A stretch of 64,000 bases of DNA. Source: Dolomedes plantarius (lineage: Eukaryota > Arthropoda > Arachnida > Araneae > Dolomedidae). The notes under the pieces are model-generated. The model ran no database searches. It had not been told where the DNA came from and saw only the letters and a program-made list of their open reading frames with translations. The stretch lies in assembly GCA_907164885.2 (NCBI GenBank), contig OU015491.1:117968431-118032430 (forward strand). Direction: 5' to 3'. Shown piece by piece: positions 48,898 through 63,541 of this stretch. Position numbers and translations under genes: made by a program. The first letter of the stretch is position 1; every line of letters begins with the position of its first letter.

Positions 48898-51272
48898 GAA
48901 ATCACTTTACCCAAACAGCTACAGCAGGGACTGAAACGACCGAACACTGAGATCATTCTCCATCCTGAAACTTCCTTCTGGTCAAAGAGACCGGTCATAT
49001 AATGCCCATACGATCGCTTTTTTTCCTTATGCTTGAAAATTGGTTATTCTGATGCCATTTGACACTCTAAATTCTGACAAAAATATAAGTTTATTTAAAG
49101 ATTAACATAAATAAGGAAAGATTAAAAAATAAAATCGAAAAGGATTTTACTGACATCACGTCTTTCAAAAGAACTTTACTATCGTGACTATTGGACATAA
49201 GGTTTCATGTATAACGAACCTTATATTTACCACTGCACGAGGAAGTTTTACACAGAACTTTTAGAAAAACCCTTACACTTTATTGAAAAATTCTTTAGAT
49301 TGGGGTTTAAAAGATATTTTAATAAAAGTAATTCCTTGTTAAAAATTTAATTTTGATAGAGGGCGTTTTGAGGCTACTTCATTGGATGATCTATATACAA
49401 CAGATTTCTGATGATCCTATTAACTGAGGATGAATCGAACTCCGATAACTGAAAGTATAATACTTAAGGAGGAGAGATAAATATTATCCTTCATTTTATA
49501 GAAAGGATTTTTTAATTAGAAATTGTATGTTATCAAAAATTAATTAAATAAAGTGACTTACAACAAAATAAAGAAGAAAAAAATCTAATGGCCTCTGATT
49601 TTAGACGGGTAGTTTATTCTTCACAATGTTTCCTCACCTTCTCTAAAGATGAAGAACATTAGTCGGTGGTGTTTCCCTTTACTGTTCTAAAAATTTAAGG
49701 GTAGTTGGTAGACTCTAACACACTAGCAACTTTAGTGTAAAATAAAATCTTGCGTAATTTTTTTCTTTTCAGAAATTATTCTGCCAATAACTGCCTTTGG
49801 TGTAATTTCTTTCTGGTCATTAATAATCGGTACTGGGAAGCTAATCATTCTCACAATTTTCTAGAGAATGTTTCTATCTGGTTTTCTGCAGAACTAAGTG
49901 TATTAGATCTGGCTTCTGGTAGTGCTGGCTTCGTTATTTTCATATTTATTTTCGAATTATTACGATAAAATCTCTCAAATGTTTTGGGAATGTACTCCCC
50001 CCTCTCTGTATCAAATGTCACCCACATGGCCACCGTGGAGTTTATAGACCATGGACAAAACCGTGGAAAAATTCAACTAATAACCACGTACATAGTATTA
50101 AGATTCGGTTTATTGGGCAGAATTATCTAAATTTTTCTATATTTCGTGTATGGCGTTTTTAAATTTCATACGGAAAAAAGTTAAAAAACAATTGATATTA
50201 AGGATGGACAATCAATTTTGATGATAATTGCTCTTATTTTATGGAATATTGTACCATATATTTATTTTATAATGTGTTATCTTAATGGATATACTAAAAT
50301 TAAATTGATAGTTCTTGGAAATAAATAGCTGGAATTCCCGCTCAAATTTATAGCAAATTTATCAGCTCGAAATTTTCATAATATTTTAGATACCTTTTTT
50401 AACACACGTTAATAATAAATGCATGAATAAACTTCTAATCAGTGGTTTCGAATATATAAACCTTTATATACAGAGATTAAAGCATTGCAGCATTTTAATC
50501 AATATCATGATACTACTAATTCGATTTTCATAGTTTATATATTCAAAAGATTATAGGAACTTACGCTAATTAGAAATCTTTAAGTAGAGAGTGGGGTAGG
50601 ATTACAAGTGCTCGACCTATCTTTATAAATACCAGTGTCATTGTTTAAATCCCAGACGACAGTATCTAATTAACTCAAAATTTTATAAGTCCTTTTCAGG
50701 ATTAAATTATGTATGAGAGCAAATATAACAGTCTAGTTCAGCAGGAACTCGTAAAAGGGAGCAATGAAAAGAGAACTCAAATTTTAATGCATTCCATTTC
50801 CTACAGCAGTTTCTGAGAAAGCTATCTTTTCATGTAGAAAGCAGTCGAGGATTTTTACTTTCCCTTTTCAATTCCCTTTTACTTTTGGTGTTTTTCTCTT
50901 ATCCCTTATTCATCCTATACATTCCGAACGGAACTTGTATCTTGTGAAAACATTTAGAGAGAGAGAGGCCATGGGCTAGCTTCCTATGTAGGGCGAACCG
51001 TCCAACTGAAAGAGAAACGGAAGTCAAAAACCACGGGAAGAGATTGAATATTAGTAAAATATTCTACGCGTAAGAATGTTTCAGCTTTTTGGAATCGGAA
51101 ATAATGGTAAAAGTGTAAGATATATTTGCTCTGAAAATGTGCCATGAGAAACATAGGAATAAAATTAATCATTTAAAACACATTTTAGCTGTCTAATTAT
51201 GGCAGCTAAAATATGTTTGGTTGTTATGGCTCAAGACATCCAGCAAAGGTGCATAATTAATACAATGAAAAT
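48898..51272. other. AT-rich intergenic stretch, no feature recognised
   Basis: No supported gene, element end or RNA gene. Frames of 60-72 codons here have no known domain. Confidence 0.45.
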
Positions 51273-51601
51273 AGGCACCGAGGTAGCCTATCGGTAGCTC
51301 GCCGGCTTTCGCTGCTTGGATCGAATCCCGGTGAGCGCAGTTAAATACCTTCGTGTCTACGCTGGATATGGGCATGTTAAATCCGTAGACTGGAAAGTCC
51401 TTCTTTGAGATCAGTGGGTGGGTAAGGTAGACCGCTCCCCCCCAGATGTCGCCACTGGGGTCGCTCGTTCATAATTGGGCACCTAGCCAATTCGGACTCC
51501 GACCCTTGTGGTGCTATTATAAACCGGAGACGCACTACTCTGACTGAAGCCTATATGGACATGGTCTGGAACTTCCGGCCAGGGGGCATTAGGAACAACA
51601 A
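51273..51601 (+). repeat. tRNA-derived SINE, full-length copy
   Basis: The head GGTAGCCTATCGGTAGCTCG resembles a polymerase III A box (TRGY..NRGTAG), and GGATCGAATCCCG about 35 bases on is a B box. The body matches the split copy at 14489-16245, and the tail is GGAACAACAATAA. It has no coding capacity; SINEs move with LINE reverse transcriptase. Not a functional tRNA, since no cloverleaf can be drawn around the boxes. Confidence 0.88.
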
Positions 51602-52092
51602 TAAAAGTTATTGTTTTTTATAAACGAAGCCCGATTATGGTAGCTTTCATTGGTAATGGCCAGAAATGTTTGCAAAATATGCAATCGAACTGAGATTAGT
51701 TCATGCTGTAGAATATTTCTACTGTTACCCGGTGTAAACGGAAACAGAGTCTTAATGTTGATGTTGAAAATTAGTTTTGAATTTACAAACACACAATATT
51801 ATAAAGTGTATTTAGATAACATAATGCTGTGGAAAAATGGCTTTTTTTATTCCAGTAACTAATAACTAGGTCGACTCTTTACTTGCATGACCACCCTTAA
51901 ATCTCGACAAAAATTGCGCATTATTTGATCATCGAAGCAGATTCCTTATATTTGAAAAAGAGATGGTCTTTAAGTTTGATTTATGTTACTCTAATGCATT
52001 TAAAAATAATTCACTAGGTTTGATGTAGAGATCTGAAGAATTTAGTAGATCATTTCTACCTTCTTTCCATGAAACACTCCTGCAAATGCTAT
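51602..52092. other. Intergenic stretch, no feature recognised
   Basis: No gene supported. Confidence 0.45.
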
Positions 52093-52387
52093 GCCACATT
52101 TACACACTCGCGATCGAGGCACCCGCAAGACATTCATCACGTTCCTTCATCGACGCGAGTGACCGTTCTCACGTTCGCGCCGCTTGCTGTGAACAAGACT
52201 TCCCCTCGCAACTTCCCGTCGCCATTCTCCCCTTTGACTCCCAGGCGCCATTCGCCCCTTTGACTCGTGCCAGAAAACTGCTCTCGAAGCGAGCGCCACG
52301 ATAGGCGAGGAGAAACGGCGAAAACACAGTTTACACATTCTCCCCCAGCGATTCGATTAGCCGCTATCGCGACTGTGTAAATGCGGT
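52093..52387. mobile_element. GC-rich MITE with about 24-bp TIRs
   Basis: The left GCCACATTTACACACTCGCG and right (inward ACCGCATTTACACAGTCGCG) ends are inverted and extend into GAT. The interior is much richer in C and CpG than the surrounding DNA. No clear target duplication was seen. Ends of the form GGCCNATTTACAC recall PIF/Harbinger-like MITEs, but that is a guess. Reading frames across it (52069-52338) are incidental. Confidence 0.6.
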
Positions 52388-52671
52388 GTCAGGAAGTCCT
52401 ATCTCGTAGAAAGAGATAGCGGTGCTATTGATAATGGGATATTGTCAGTGGGGTTGATTGGCGGAAAACGTCGAAGTATAATTTAGTTTTATTGTTTTGG
52501 GTAGAATTACCAAGTGTCAAAAAGTGAACCAGATTTCATGAGTGAAAATTGCTACTCAGAAAATGATTGCTACTATGTAGAGCAAGTTTACAGTCGTTTA
52601 TAATTTAGGAATGACGGGAGACACTCTAATTCCGAGATGCAGAAACTATTTTCGGCTGCAAACCACTTTCT
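52388..52671. other. Spacer, no feature recognised
   Basis: No feature seen. Confidence 0.4.
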
Positions 52672-52675
52672 TTAA

Positions 52676-53424
52676 GGGGACTCACTACCCTTAAATCTTC
52701 GAAACATTCGATTTTTTGAAAAAAAATATATGTTAAAGCCTGATCATTTCTGAACAAAATAAAGCAAACCGCATGAAAATATTCCGCTTAATTCCGGATT
52801 TACTGATATTCTAAATTTTTAATTACTGATCAAGTTTATGGTAAGAAAAATTTTAAACTCAATTTTCTGAAAATGTAATTTTGCATCATTCCGCAACTCA
52901 TATCTCAAAAACTATGAAACATAATTCCATGAAATTTTTATCACTGCATAATTATGTTATTTTATTGCGTCTGAACTAGAATTATTGCAATCACTGCACA
53001 TTTTGTTATTTTTTCAGGCTTAAATTAATGCAAAACATTAAGGAAATTTTAAGTATATTTTGATGAGTTTTAAAAAAATTGAAAAAATATTTTACTGTTG
53101 AATGTTTTATGTTCAATTGTATTTTGAATTATTTATTTTAAATATAAAACAGGAATTATACCTTTAGGTGTAAAATTAATTTCATAGTTCTGCGCGCAAG
53201 CCAGTATACAATAAAAATCCGTAAAAAACAAGGTATATATAAAGCATTAAAAAAAAAGTATTTTAAGTTAATTGGAGCGTTGAAAATTTGTTTATTAAAA
53301 AATATATATCAATTTATCATATACATAAAATTTGGAAAAATTGGGAGTAAATTGAAATAGTTACAAAGAGTCAAAAAGCATGAAAATATGTCTTATTTCC
53401 TTGACTTAAGAGTCGTGAGTCCCC
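52676..53424. mobile_element. TTAA-flanked MITE, 749 bp
   Basis: TTAA at 52672-52675 and 53425-53428 flanks inverted ends GGGGACTCACTACCCTTAA and, inward, GGGGACTCACGACTCTTAA. The AT-rich interior has no coding frame. It shares its TTAA-GGGGAC start with the MITE at 38008, but the sequence after that differs, so they are distinct families or strongly diverged. Confidence 0.82.
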
Positions 53425-53818
53425 TTAAATAAAAAAAATCCTCTACCTGATGAAAGTTTTCTGGTAATAGCAAAATTTAGATTGAAATGTTATGAAAACC
53501 AGAAAAATGGATTAAGTAATTTTTGACAAATTATTTTAATAAACGTTATTATTTTCGGTCTATATTTACTTTGCATAACAACAATAGAAAACTCTTGCTT
53601 ACCTTCTGCATTTATTTTCAACGAATCTCATTCGACTAAAACTTCATATTCAAATATTAATATGTATATGTATTTCATTTTGATGAAAGCTAGGAAAAAT
53701 CAATATAAAAAAATCCTAATTTCAAAATTATACGCTTCATATTAAAACACTGAAAATTATTAACTTAATTGATGTATACAAAACTAAAACAGAAACAAAA
53801 ATAATGAGAAGGATGAGC
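53425..53818. other. AT-rich spacer, no feature recognised
   Basis: No feature seen. Confidence 0.4.
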
Positions 53819-54656
53819 CTGGATCTCAGACTATTTTTGTTCAATATTTGGTGAAATATTTTCGAGTCCTACTATTGTATCATAAGTCTTGATCGTTGTT
53901 TGGTTTTTATGACTACTTATTTTGAAACCTCAGTCTCATACAGATAAGTAAAAGCGCATGGAAGCAATGTAAGTATAGTATTTTTCTGATGAAGTTCTTA
54001 TTGTAAGACTGTTCCACAACTTGTTAAACAATATTATATCAGATATTTTTTGACATAAAACACTATATAAATACAAATATTAAAAATATGTAATTATAGA
54101 AAAATTTAAGCATATTCTTTTAATTAAATAGTTCAATTTTTTTCCTCTACCCACGGTTTGCGTACCACTACTGTAATTGAAACGGCACCTCACATTCATG
54201 AATATGTGATTTGTTTGCAACTATACCATACGTTGCAACTTCAGAATTACTATAGCTAGAGAGGGCTTGGGGTGCCTTGTGTGGATGGCAGATCTGTACT
54301 GTCCATCTGGCATCCTCGGGCTCTACAATAATGGAAAATGTCACCGAACTTGAGAAATTAACCCTCGGCTGCGTATTCAGGTATTCCACAACTTGTTAAA
54401 CAATATTATATCAGATATTTTTTGAAAGCATGGATCTCAGACTATATTTGTTCAATATTTGGTGAAATATTTTCGAGTGCTACTATTGTATAAGTCTTGA
54501 TCGTTGTTTGGTTTTTATGACTACTTATTTTGAAACCTCAGTCTCATACAGATAAGTAAAAGCGCATGGAAGCAACGTAAGTATAGTATTTTTCTGATGA
54601 AGTTCTTATTGTAAGACTATTCCACAACTTGTTAAACAATATCATATCAGATATTA
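53819..54656 (+). repeat. Direct duplication of about 230 bp
   Basis: The segment from GGATCTCAGACTAT to ATCAGATATTTTTTGA occurs at 53819-54052 and again at 54431-54655 with few changes. The last 43 bases of the unit (TTCCACAACTTGTTAAAC...) also stand alone at 54384-54426, just before the second copy. About 330 bp of different sequence lie between, including one diverged unit of the array at 54660-55165. Confidence 0.88.
54220..54383 (+). repeat. Diverged single unit of the 54660-55165 array
   Basis: It shares AGATCTGTACTGTCCATCTG, CACCGAAC and AACCCTCGGCTG with the array units. It lies between the duplicated blocks. Confidence 0.65.
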
Positions 54657-54659
54657 TAT

Positions 54660-55165
54660 AACTACGTAGCGACCGGTCGACAGTTTGATCATGGCGTATA
54701 AGCACTAGCTTGGGTCGCTGTAATTTATGAATACTTACTATATCTAGAGGAGGGCCCCGGGTTGCCCCAGTTGGTCGACGAATCTGTACTGTCCATCCGG
54801 CCCATATGAAACATCACCGAACAGGTGAAATCAACCTTCGTCCGAGTTTGCAGGCTCTTACTACGCAGCGCTGGTCTTAATTTGGAATTTGTTGTATGAC
54901 TGACCGTCCGGGACGACGTAATCTTTTGAATTACGATCTTTAGAAGGGCCTCGGGTTGCCCAAATTGGTCGGCAGGTTTATACTGTCCTTCCGGCGCCCA
55001 GACCCATATTAATTTGAACCGAAGAGGGGAAATAAACCCTCGGCTGAGTTTGCAGGTATTGCTACGCATCTTCAGGTCTTCAGGTTCACCAAATTTACGG
55101 TCTAACGACCGGGAAGCATATTATTTCTGAATTACGATCCCTAGATGGCGCTGGAATGCACTCTC
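54660..55165 (+). repeat. Tandem array, about 202-bp unit
   Basis: Units start with TGAATTACGATC-like sequence at about 54726, 54928 and 55130. They carry CGGGTTGCCC, a TACTGTCC word, GGTGAAAT or GGGGAAATAAACC, and GAGTTTGCAGG. The third is partial, running into CTAGATGGCGCTGG. The units are GC-richer than the surroundings. Function unknown; a minisatellite or part of an unidentified mobile element. Confidence 0.7.
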
Positions 55166-56550
<1,385 letters not shown>

Positions 56551-56843
56551 ATAATATTACTAACAACCTATAATCGCCCATTCTGAACTTTATCTCTGTT
56601 CTGGTAACCATTTTTCTACTCTTTGGCGAAAACGCCTCGCCTTTCCACACACTAACTTCCTCCGCCAATTCTGGCAACCTCTCTGAGCTAATTGTATTTT
56701 GGCGCTTTTACGATAGACGCGGGTTGGCTTCGATGCGTGTAATATGTTGCTGTTTTCATGGAATAAACTTCAGTTGTTATGATTCAGGAATTGAATTTAA
56801 TTTCGGCCTCGATTGTGTTTCTTCAAGAGATGACCAGTCGGGT

Positions 56844-56847
<4 letters not shown>
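56551..56847. other. Spacer between microsatellites, no feature recognised
   Basis: Slightly GC-richer than its surroundings; no domain recognised in any frame. Confidence 0.4.

Positions 56848-56931
<84 letters not shown>
56848..56931. repeat. (TA)n microsatellite
   Basis: About 36 TA units ending in TGTATGTATG. Confidence 0.95.
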
Positions 56932-56932
<1 letters not shown>

Positions 56933-57127
56933 AATTAATTGTTTCATTCATTTCACAATACAATCCCATTCCGAAGACTTTTAGACATAAGTTGTATGTT
57001 TACTATGTATGGGATAAATATTCTTATAAAAGTAAGTACGGAATCTGTTAAACAATATGTTAATGAATTTCTAGAGAGATATTACATTACATTAGAAACA
57101 TCTGAGTTGAAAAAGAAAAGAACAAAT

Positions 57128-57432
57128 CCTTAGAATAGGGGTGACCAACCCACGGCACGGCGGCGTTTTAACAGTGGCATGCGGAAACTTATTGAAAAAT
57201 TAAGAAATTTGAAAAAATAATAATTTGTCAAAATCTGTAAAAACCTAACTCATACGCTACTGAAATTAACAGCGCAGGAATATATGCACCTTTTAGCCTA
57301 TAACAGCTACCCTATAACAGCGCACCTTTTTATATTTGTTGTATGTTGGAAAAGTTGGAAGTGGCACGCATAATATTTTTTTTTCAGATAGTGGCACTCT
57401 TCTCAAAAAAGTTGGCCACCCCTACCTTAGAC
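57128..57432. mobile_element. hAT-type MITE, 289 bp
   Basis: The element 57136-57424 starts TAGGGGTGACCAACCCACG and ends, read inward, TAGGGGTGGCCAACTTTTTT. The flanks are CCTTAGAA (57128-57135) and CCTTAGAC (57425-57432), an 8-bp target duplication with one change. The TAGGGGTG(A/G)CCAAC ends are typical of hAT elements. A GTGGCA word near each end is a shared subterminal motif. No coding capacity. Confidence 0.88.
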
Positions 57433-60400
57433 CAACAAAACAGAGAATGGTGAAAAACTGGATATTTCCAACAACTATGCTAAAGATACATAAACGAAGA
57501 ACTGAAAATACTTCCGAACTATTTTTGGTATAACAATTGGTTCAAATGAAAATATAAGATGTAAAAGTTTTACAGACCACTAAAATAAATAAATGCATCT
57601 TACATTCTCTATCCCACTATCAAGCCTTCAAAGCAGATCATTGTCATTATGGATGTCAACTTTTCCCTATGTAGGTCCCCATGCCTATACACCTATAATT
57701 GGAGACTGAAACATTCAATGCATATGTGGAGATAGAGTATGTTCTGTTTATTTGCTTATTCAGTTAATGCTGTAAGACTGCAGTCAGTCATGAATTACCA
57801 GAGAGTGCGTATTTTAAATAGAATTTTAATCATATTCAAGAGACATGCGATAATTTAAAAAACTGAAACGGAATTTTCGGCCCGTTTCAAAATGATCTAA
57901 TGTGTTGAAAAGCCTATCAATTTCTCCCTAGGGTATTACTCAAAATGTTTATTGCAGTGCCTAATAAACATATTTCACATTAGCTTTCTGCTACTCAGAG
58001 TCAATCCTTGACACTAATGACTGTAGACCCTTTAATGTACTCCAATGGTTGCAATGGAGTTATGGACTGGTTTTGAGTCCCTAGGTGATGCATAAGATAA
58101 GAGAGTGCTTTTGTTCTTTCAGAAAACACCTAGAAATAAAAATAAACTTTTTTTTTTAACTTTTATCAGTTCTCTAATTGCGAGGTTAAAGACACGGAGA
58201 ACGTTCTTTATCGTAGGGGAAAGAAATTTACTATCCTTTTAATACTGCCATCCCGGACCATTTACTTTTCTCGGGGGCACAGCATCCTCTTTGGTCTTAA
58301 AACAGTTGAGTGACCATGAGATCTCTTTTGGGATTCTAAAAAACCTCTTTCATCCCAGTTCTAAAATACACTACTTTTGGTTGGCCTTTTCTCTAGTTCC
58401 AGATGTTATTTTGTAATAAAGTACTTGTTGAAAAGCAAGAATGAAGGAAAGCAAGGAAATAGTTTAGAAGGGAGTTTAAAAGAAATTTACTAGGGTAATT
58501 GACCCTAAATCAAATAACAGATTAGTTTAAAGCAGATGGAACTGTTTAAGGCATCCTCAGGAAGCGTCCTATGAAACTACGGACATCAGCTTTTTGAGAC
58601 AAAATGAACTATTATTTTAATTAAAAGCTTAACTAATAATCTTCAAGGGGATTTAATAAACCAAAAATTTTAGAGAAAGAATTTCAAAGTCCAGAGTTCA
58701 CTGCATTTTGAGGCGAGTTTCTGAAAATGTATCATTCTGGATTAGTCATGCCCTCAGTAAAGACGATTCGGATGGGAGAGTTTAGTTCTATGGATGGCCT
58801 AATAAAACTTGCAAACAAATGTTATGAATTGTATGGTTTTTCCTGAAAATTTGAGAGTTACCGCATCATTCAACCTTAACTTTTGTTTCCTGCTTAACAC
58901 GGAACCTAGATAGTTTTGTTCCTTTAAAACTGAAAAGGACAATGTCTGCATGTCTTCGAAATTTCTCTAGACAGAAAATCGGTGTTGCCACCGGAAAAGT
59001 AAGTTTAAAATTCCACGATGATAAATTTAGAATGTGTGCAGCACAGCTGGATTTTACTACTTCTTTCATCGTTTGCCCAAACCTTAAGAGAAAATAGAGC
59101 AGCGATATCAGTGATTAGTTCTGTCAATACTAATGAGTTCTAAGATATACTGCATAGGTTTCCCCAGTTTCATTCGAGGAATCGAATCATTAAGCGTAGG
59201 TGAATTGATTTATTACTCAACAATAGCCTTGGAATCAGAATATTGGTGCATTACGAAGAACAATCATCGAAAGACCGAATACTACCTAAGCTTAATCAGC
59301 ATTTGAAGGAGGCTTACGAGTAAACACTTTGCTGTGTTATTTTCCTTGACATTGCAGTTTGTTTGCTCCGAAGATCAACCCATGTAATATTTTATAAAGA
59401 TGCTCCTAAAATGATATTTTTATTATTTAGATACATTGCTGGACGACAATTATGTCAATGAAGCTACATGAATGGAACAAGAATGTTCTTACAAGAGTGC
59501 CAATTTCAAAACATAGGGTGACAACATTGATCTACAGTTATAACTAAGAAATAATGACGTTTACATCTAGATCTTTTCTCTTTTGAAATTTCCACACATG
59601 TTTTCTTTGATGACAAGGAATATATACTTTCTTTGTTTTAAAAATGCAAATGCTGTTTGGATTTAATATATTTAAATTTCTTTCTTTTATGTAATTTTTA
59701 AAATTGCCTTCTGGGGATCTACAACAGTACATTTTTCGTTTTTATATCATATGCAAACTGTCTTCAATAGCTGAAAGATTTTGGTTTAAATTTGAGAGAT
59801 TATATAACTTTTGATGCGAAATAATAAATTACAGATATTACAATGACTTTATTTAAATTTTGCTTATTATACGGAAAACTTTCCACATTGAAAACTATTT
59901 TTTCGTTGTTTCACTATAATTAATTTTTAGTCTTTATGGGAATATTTACACAAAAGAACTTGAAATCAGTTCAAGTTCTTCAGAAAAACTTGTAGCAATT
60001 TGAAATGATTTCATTAAATAGTGTAACAATTGCTAAATTTTTCTTTTATAATATAAATGCATTGTTACATTTCCAGGCACCAATCTTTAAACTAGTTACA
60101 CCACTCTTAAATACCTATTTGCATATTCTTTGAGTAGTATATTTAATCGGTTTTTCATTTTTATTGTTCATTAAACATTCTCGGTGATAGTCTTCCGATA
60201 GTTAAATAAATGTTATGCAATGATTTAAATTTTTAAAGTGCTAAAGTTTCCCGCATCTCTGCATGAATTATTCAAAGATCTCTTCTTGCGAATAACAAAT
60301 TAGAAACTTGACGCCACTAAGAAGGGGAAAAAAGGAAGAGTGAAAAACAGTTTTCTTTTCATAAGATTTGCATAAAATGATATTAAAAAACAATCAGTTC

Positions 60401-62680
60401 TATTGCCAAATATCGCGAAAGTCTGAATAATAATTTGGATTGCCTCTTACAAGCAAAGATCTTTTGAAATGCAAATTATAAAGGAAGGTAGCGCATGCAA
60501 AACATTCATGTTAAAGATTAGTAAATTAAAAAAAATAATTTGAAAAGAATATTTTCATGCAAGGATCCTCCTCGTGTACTTCATCTAAAGGGATTATATT
60601 AAAGTGTCTCCTTAGTTGTTAGAATTTCAAATATTATTTTTTCATGTTTATTTACTTCGAAGTTTATTGAAGTGCATCATTCAAGAATTATATAAAGTGT
60701 AAGAGAAACTGCGCATTTCTCTTTTCTTTTCTACCCAAACAAATAAACATATATGATAGCTTTATACCGCATATATGCATATTAAAACTTATTAAAATAT
60801 TGAAAGCAAAGCAAAAAAGAATGTTACGCCAAAGAATGGAAAAAAGGTGATACTTTGCATTAATTTACGTTTGACTAAACGAATAGCTTCGTATACGCTA
60901 AGATATGACTGCAAAACATTGAAGCTTTCTGTCTTTGATACTTAATTAATCACAATGCTGTCTATGTAGATTCATTTCCTTGGATAGATAAATTCAAATA
61001 TTATTTTTCTGTAGTGCCAAAATTTAAATAAAATGAATGAAAAATTTACAGTATGTGTTGATTTTGGTAATAAAGAAATAAGTTCTACAAAAATGTGTAT
61101 TGAATTAACATTTCAATGCAGATAAACTTTGCTTGAGTAAATTCATTTTTAAAAAGTTACTTTTGCAGAAAACTACGTATTATAACTTCAATTGAAAATT
61201 TATTCTAAAATATTTCTCTGAAATTCTTTTAAAATAATGGCGTTCTCATAAAAATGTTTAATGTAATACATCGTAAATACTTTAAACAACGCCAATAGAT
61301 TAGTTTTCATATACAGTGCATGTGTTTTCTGCTGTCTATTATTTGACTTATTCTCATTTAGTATCAATGATTATTTTAAGCGAACCGATATGATAAGTAA
61401 TAATAAACGAATTTCCATTCTCAAGATATACTTATTATCTTGTACCGTTATGTATTATTTCTGATAATTTACACTCATACACATATGATTTTTATTTACA
61501 AATATTACTTTTTTATTTAAAAAGCATAAATATGGAATAATTCGCTTTTCTACATAACCTTTCCCATAGCGATATATATTTAAAGATCCAATTAAAATTT
61601 GTGTTTACTTATTTTCTTTAAGCACTATGACGCATATAATTTTGAGATTTAAAAAAAAATTATATTTGCAATTATTATTCGTCAATAGTTTATATAAATC
61701 TGTTTTAGAAACATCATTAGAATGCAATTTTGTAATTAATCTTCTCTTTGTACCTAATCGATTTTACAATTTATCTCTTTCTTTTACTTTACTTAAAAAG
61801 AGCGCAATTTTGAGAATAAATCTTGTCATCTGTTCCTATTTTGATGGTCGCTCAAGGCCATAATTACCAATTTTTACGAATCGTCATATTAAGTTGCATT
61901 TGGGAATATCCAAATACTCTGGGATAAATTATATCACGTATATCGGTATGTATATCGATATATTTAAATTTTTATTTAGCTATATTTTTAAAAGTCGTTT
62001 CAGTAAAACGCATAAATTGCCTGAACACAATTTGAAAAACAAATGCAACTGTTTTTGTATTGAAACTATCATTTTTAATTTTGAGACATTTATTTGTTGG
62101 GTAAAATGCGTATAAGAAAAAACCCTAAGGCATCAAGGTCCAAACATTTTATTTTAAAAAAAAGTTAAATCGATGTCACAGAAAAAGAACAATCAGGGGA
62201 ACTCTATGAACTAAATGAAAGGAGTAAGACAAATGTAAAAAGCAGTGTAGCTCTTTATAAATTCGAGAGTACACCCATTTAGTGATGTAAAAAATTTGGT
62301 ATATTAATGAAATTTTTTTGAAATTGAATGAAGGAATATCTAGTTAAAAAAAAACGATTTTAAAGCAAACATCGTGATGCCAGAGGCCCACTTTATTTTT
62401 AGCAACAACTTAGTTTTTGGATTGAAAAAAAGTGAAGCTGTCATACCACTCTTTTTTTCAGTTAAATCAAACGACGCCATGCAGAGTGGAAAAACAATTA
62501 AAAGGGAATGGGGGTAATTGAACGGACGAATCATTCAAGTTTACAGAGTTTGCTTTAAATCCGGTGATTTCAAGAGTGTTGAACTTACAAAGTCTGATTT
62601 GGTTAATGTTTTGTGAAGTGTAAAGTAATGGAGGTATTAATTTACTGTTCATCAATACTTAACTGGTAAAAAATAAAGAA
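57433..62680. other. Long AT-rich region without a supported gene
   Basis: No recognised coding frame, TIR pair, Helitron end or RNA gene. A perfect hairpin (AAGAACTTGAA / TTCAAGTTCTT, 5-base loop) lies at 59954-59980. Frames of 60-80 codons near 58866, 59544, 61627 and 61894 have no known domain. Confidence 0.45.
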
Positions 62681-62706
62681 TAAAATAAAATAAAATAAAA
62701 TAAAAC
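62681..62706. repeat. (ATAAA)n short tandem repeat
   Basis: About five copies of the pentanucleotide. Confidence 0.9.
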
Positions 62707-62913
62707 AAGTGGGATCAAACGAGAACACAGCAGAGTCGAGAAAAGAGGTGTTTAACAACCTGGTTGTAGGAGTTTAAAGTAAGGTTATTATTTCAGTTAA
62801 TCTTTTCTACGATTTCTTGATGAGTCTTGAAAGTTCAGTTTAATCGGAAGAAAGCAAACAAGAGTGTAATGTTTGATTTGTAGTGACATTTTTTTGAGAG
62901 GTTTTGAGAATAA

Positions 62914-63541
62914 TCTATATATATATAAAATAGTTCCGTAACTGACTGACTGACTGACTGACAGATAACGCACAAACCAAACCGCTGGACCTAAAGGATT
63001 GAAATTTTGCATGGCGATTCTTCTTATAGTGTAGGGTTGCACTAAGAAAGATTTTTGAAAATTTCTTCTTAGATTTTTTTTAATTAAATTTTTAAGCTAT
63101 TTTTGTAACATTCTTAAAAGTTTGCATTTAAAATAATAATCTGAGGGTTATAAAATTTATATCACGAGAAAGATCATAAAAAGTCCTTTAAAATGAAGTA
63201 TTTTTCAAAACTTTACGTCCACTTTCTGATTTTTGGTGAATTTTTAAAGATTCATTTTTAGAATTTAATTTATTAAATGTTGATCCCATGGTTTCTTTTC
63301 TTTTTGTGATACTTTAAATTAATTTTGCGTCACGTGCATAACAACGAAGAAATTGACAAAAAATATTAAAATACGGTAAAAGAGAAAACATAACCCCTAA
63401 GCAAATTGAGATGGAAGTTTTTTAAGCATTTAATTCAAAATAATATGTTTTATGGATATTAAACATACAAATTAATTGCATACATTGACCGTTGTATTTA
63501 ATTTGAATGTACTCCGTAGCGAAGCACGGGCATTCACTTAG
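62914..63541 (+). mobile_element. Non-autonomous Helitron (copy D)
   Basis: Starts TCTATATATATATAAAATAG after an A, then CCGTAACTGACTGACTGACT and AAACCGCTGGACCTAAAGG. The 3' hairpin CCGTAGCGAAGCACGG is followed by CATTCACTTAG, where CTAG is expected. At 628 bp it is shorter than copy A and has no (TA)n run. No coding capacity. Confidence 0.88.

Noticed and set aside
51285..51340. tRNA gene (A and B boxes)
   Set aside because: The boxes belong to a SINE with a 250-bp body and AAC tail; the arms do not fold as a tRNA.
52069..52338. Three overlapping frames suggesting a gene
   Set aside because: They come from the low stop-codon density of a GC-rich MITE.
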